From Limnoraphis robusta CS-951 (GTDB lineage Bacteria; Cyanobacteriota; Cyanobacteriia; Cyanobacteriales; Microcoleaceae): a DNA stretch of 6,739 bases. The stretch spans positions 5,404 through 12,142 of the forward strand of contig NZ_LATL02000116.1 of the NCBI RefSeq assembly GCF_000972705.2, given 5' to 3'. Of the stretch, positions 4,629 through 6,739 are shown one piece after another. The notes below the pieces were generated by a model. It did no database searches, was not told the origin of the DNA, and saw only the letters and a program-made list of their open reading frames with translations. Every line of letters starts with the position of its first letter. Position 1 is the first letter of the stretch. The position numbers and the translations under genes were made by a program.

Positions 4629-6368
4629 ATGAGTGATCAACAAAAATCTTTTTGGAATTCTGTCACCCAAAAAGCATCAGGTTTAGGAAAGTCAATCAGT
4701 CAAAAAGCATCATTAGCCAGTAAAAACATCACCGAAAAAGCGACTGAAGCGGCTAAACAAAAAGCCACAGAAATGGGCGAAGCGATTAGTCATAGTGCAT
4801 CGGAAGCCGGAAAAAAGGTGATGGAAACAGCAACAGGTTCGGTAGAGTCAGCGAAAAAACAAACCCAAAATTGGGTAGAAAATGTTTATTCAGACTCAGA
4901 AGAGAGTGGAGAATCAACTCCATTACATGACTGGAGTTTAGACGAACTCTATCATATTTTTGTCCGCTCTCAAACGGCAACTTACGGCGGCACTCAAACG
5001 GTGACTCTGAAAACGGGGAAAAGTTACAACGTTAAAATTCCGACGGCACCGACTGAAGGTTCAACCCTGCGTTTAAAAGGATGTGGCTTGCAGGGTCAGG
5101 ATGCTTTTTTGGTGCTGCATACGTTACTAAATCCTCTCTATAATATTGATCGCAAAATTAATCATTTAATTGTTCAAGCACCTATTTATGATCGGACAAA
5201 GGTGCGGTGTTTAGAAGCCTATAATCGCATTAATGCGGCGTTACCTACAGAAGATTTTGCCGCCTTAAACTTGCTGGATTATTTGGTGTTTTCCTCGCAA
5301 ATTTATTCAGAAGTCGGTCAACGTTATACGATTGCTAGTCAAAATTCTCGCCTGCTTACATTAGAAGATTGTCTACAATCCTCATTAACAGCATCTCAAC
5401 TGGTAAGTGAAGATCAAAAACGAATTCTTTCCATTTATCAATATTTGAGAAGTGGAGAAGCCGTTCCTAATTTGAACACTTTAGAACAGCTTGATGCAAT
5501 CATTCTCTATTCTAATTTAAAACCCGAACTCAAAAAATATTATTTACGAGCGAGTGCAGTCGCCAGGGTGATGACGATTGATTGGATTATCGTTAATGAA
5601 ATTGATATCAATCAAGACATTCCTCAGCCAGATAGACCTAGATATTTAGCGGTTTATCTGCAAGTGAGAAATGACCAAGAAGTGGTAGATTTGAGAACTT
5701 TAGAGACGTTAGATGCCTGGATTGAAAAGGCAAATATACCTCTGATTTGTACGGCTATCTATAAACTTGTACGTCAGGGTAAATTGGAACTGAATGATGA
5801 TTTTGAATTTGATGATTTTAGCGAATCCTTTAAAGCGATTACAGCCGTTACTCAATCGATCAAAGAGTCTAAAACTTACAGCAGTTCCAGCGAAAATTAT
5901 CAAGTAAATGTCACGGAAATTAAACCGGGAATGTTGGCAGAAACAGCTTATAACGCTGTGTCTAGAGGGGGTTTGGGACTGTTAAGCGGAATGCCAATTC
6001 TGAAAAACTCAAAAACATTTATAGAAACAGCCGCTCGAATCGCTATCGCTCGGATCAGTGAAATTCCAAGTGCAGAAAAAATCAAATTAGGAATTGTTCC
6101 CATTGCTAACAAAGCAATGATCAACACCGCAGTCGGTGAAAATTGGCAAGCCGTAAGTCCATTAGGAACACAAAAACCGGAAATGAGCCAGTTATCCGGT
6201 AAAGATGCTTATCGGACAATATTAATGGAAATTGAAGGGGTGATGGGTTTAAGTGAAGAAAGCGATGAACCCTCTCTCAATCTCGGATTAAATGTCTGGA
6301 AGTTATTACGCGGAAATGGCGATCGACAGCGAACGATTGAAGATCTCGAACGTCAGATGTATTCTTAG
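4629..6368 (+). CDS. Multidomain protein: LEA/synuclein-like 11-mer repeats, DnaJ C-domain-like segment, helical region; function unknown
   Basis: I do not recognise a named family for this 579-residue protein. It has no signal peptide and is probably cytoplasmic or membrane-surface. Residues 3-79 are seven contiguous 11-residue units such as QKASGLGKSIS, QKASLASKNIT and EKATEAAKQKA: lysine/alanine-rich amphipathic helix as in group 3 LEA proteins and synucleins. An acidic linker (88-95) follows. Residues 118-168 (TLKTGKSYNVKIPTAPTEGS, TLRLKGCGLQGQDAFLVLHT) resemble the DnaJ/Hsp40 C-terminal substrate-binding fold. There is no J-domain HPD and no zinc-finger CxxCxGxG. Residues 170-400 are mostly helical with an internal duplication (TLEQLDA 284-290, TLETLDA 358-364). 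A Gly/Ala-rich amphipathic stretch (434-510) and a charged C-terminus end it. Possible roles in stress protection or chaperoning are inference. It may be cotranscribed with the pentapeptide gene; no clear terminator follows. Confidence 0.85.
   Translation: MSDQQKSFWNSVTQKASGLGKSISQKASLASKNITEKATEAAKQKATEMGEAISHSASEAGKKVMETATGSVESAKKQTQNWVENVYSDSEESGESTPLHDWSLDELYHIFVRSQTATYGGTQTVTLKTGKSYNVKIPTAPTEGSTLRLKGCGLQGQDAFLVLHTLLNPLYNIDRKINHLIVQAPIYDRTKVRCLEAYNRINAALPTEDFAALNLLDYLVFSSQIYSEVGQRYTIASQNSRLLTLEDCLQSSLTASQLVSEDQKRILSIYQYLRSGEAVPNLNTLEQLDAIILYSNLKPELKKYYLRASAVARVMTIDWIIVNEIDINQDIPQPDRPRYLAVYLQVRNDQEVVDLRTLETLDAWIEKANIPLICTAIYKLVRQGKLELNDDFEFDDFSESFKAITAVTQSIKESKTYSSSSENYQVNVTEIKPGMLAETAYNAVSRGGLGLLSGMPILKNSKTFIETAARIAIARISEIPSAEKIKLGIVPIANKAMINTAVGENWQAVSPLGTQKPEMSQLSGKDAYRTILMEIEGVMGLSEESDEPSLNLGLNVWKLLRGNGDRQRTIEDLERQMYS
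4635..4865 (+). repeat. Seven 33-bp (11-residue) coding repeats
   Basis: Units begin at residues 3, 14, 25, 36, 47, 58 and 69, with the pattern (Q/E/S/T)(K/E)-A/M-S/T/G-x3-K-x-I/A-S/T clearest in units 2-4. An 11-residue period (three helical turns) rather than a seven-residue coiled-coil period is typical of membrane- or desiccation-active helices. DNA identity between units is low, so the repeats are old. Confidence 0.65.
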
Positions 6369-6453
6369 CTCAAGTCTGTTTGATCAATTTGGGCTATTTT
6401 TCCTCCCCTTTCCTGAACCTTTGGGAATCACCTAAAAATCTATGTCTGGGATC

Positions 6454-6482
6454 TAGACAAGGCTGAAATCATTTGCTATGAT
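6454..6482 (+). promoter_or_regulatory. Promoter of tRNA-Ser
   Basis: TAGACA (6454-6459), 17 bp, then TATGAT (6477-6482) with an upstream TG (extended -10, TGCTATGAT). Each hexamer has one mismatch from the sigma-70 consensus. Transcription would start near 6489, about ten bases before the mature tRNA. This is the best promoter in the window. Confidence 0.7.
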
Positions 6483-6499
6483 GTAAAAATGTCACACCA

Positions 6500-6591
6500 G
6501 GAGAGGTGGCTGAGTGGTCGAAAGCGGCAGATTGCTAATCTGTTGATAGGTTCGTAAGGCCTATCCGAGGGTTCGAATCCCTCCCTCTCCG
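6500..6591 (+). tRNA. tRNA-Ser (anticodon GCU)
   Basis: A 92-base class II tRNA reading AGC/AGU codons. The acceptor stem GGAGAGG (6500-6506) pairs with CCTCTCC (6584-6590), with discriminator G6591. The anticodon stem GCAGA/TCTGT (6527-6531/6539-6543, one G-U pair) holds loop TTGCTAA with GCT at 6534-6536. The long variable arm has a six-pair stem (GATAGG/CCTATC), the serine identity feature. The T arm is GAGGG-TTCGAAT-CCCTC (6567-6583). CCA is not encoded and must be added after transcription, as is usual in cyanobacteria. Confidence 0.97.
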
Positions 6592-6612
6592 TTCTCAAAG
6601 AAAAACGATATT

Positions 6613-6637
6613 CCTCTAAACTTCTAGAGGGCTTTTT
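6613..6637 (+). terminator. Rho-independent terminator of tRNA-Ser
   Basis: CCTCTA (6613-6618) pairs perfectly with TAGAGG (6625-6630) over loop AACTTC, followed by GC and five T (6633-6637). It lies 21 bases after the tRNA. With the upstream promoter it makes the tRNA a self-contained transcription unit. Confidence 0.8.
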
Positions 6638-6688
6638 ACCCCCATCTTGATCCCAGGATCGTTTCATTTTCCCAGTGAATTTGTTAGA

Positions 6689-6725
6689 CCCCTCCCCCTC
6701 GCCCCCTCCCCCGCTAGGAGAGGGG
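6689..6725. repeat. C-rich repeat with hairpin at the right edge
   Basis: Two C-runs interrupted by T (CCCCTCCCCC at 6689-6698 and CCCCCTCCCCC at 6702-6712) precede GAGGGG (6720-6725), which can pair with CCCCTC (6703-6708). It resembles C-rich intergenic repeats found in many filamentous cyanobacterial genomes (from memory). It is cut off soon after by the window end. Confidence 0.45.
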
Positions 6726-6739
6726 AAAAGAATTATTAG

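Noticed and set aside
4786..4980. Minus-strand 64-codon ORF inside the 579-residue gene
   Set aside because: It is a shadow of the repeat-rich coding strand; its composition reflects complement of Lys/Glu/Ser codons.
5709..5903. Minus-strand 64-codon ORF in the helical region of the same gene
   Set aside because: It has no ribosome site, lies fully inside a long gene and matches no family I know.
6476..6667. Minus-strand ORF of 63 codons containing EGFEPSDRPYEPINRLAICR
   Set aside because: It is the antisense of the tRNA-Ser gene and its terminator; this peptide type is a well-known false gene over serine tRNAs.

Overview
The window looks like chromosomal DNA of a filamentous, Oscillatoria/Planktothrix/Lyngbya-like cyanobacterium. 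The evidence is five perfect HIP1 octamers (GCGATCGC), a cyanobacterial long-form hibernation factor (LrtA type), a CHAT caspase-like protein, a secreted pentapeptide-repeat/TPR protein, and a tRNA without an encoded CCA. The genus is an inference, because no marker gene settles it.

Layout from left to right. Positions 1-411 (minus) hold the N-terminal part of an IS200/IS605-type TnpB that runs off the left edge. It carries what looks like an in-frame 48-bp palindromic insertion. Positions 412-543 hold the upstream end of that element: hairpins, a promoter-like signal for tnpB, and another pointing outward. Positions 544-1974 (+) encode a membrane-anchored or exported CHAT-domain protein with its His/Cys dyad intact. 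The convergent gap 1975-2159 contains an imperfect palindromic repeat and a very good terminator for the minus-strand gene. Positions 2160-2798 (minus) are lrtA/hpf. A 233-bp divergent promoter region separates it from lipB (3032-3718, +). Then come a pentapeptide-repeat + TPR protein (3809-4576, +) and a 579-residue multidomain protein (4629-6368, +) that I cannot assign to a named family. Finally tRNA-Ser(GCU) sits at 6500-6591 with its own promoter and terminator, followed by a C-rich repeat.

Functionally this is mostly housekeeping (ribosome hibernation, lipoate synthesis, tRNA) mixed with accessory genes. I see no evidence that the genes form one pathway. The pentapeptide/TPR gene and the 579-residue gene are 52 bp apart on the same strand and may be cotranscribed.

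The two most unusual items are the palindromic in-frame insert in tnpB and the architecture of the 579-residue protein: seven 11-residue amphipathic repeats like LEA or synuclein proteins, then a segment resembling the DnaJ C-terminal substrate-binding fold, then an all-helical region with an internal duplication. I found no CRISPR array, rRNA, riboswitch or prophage signature.
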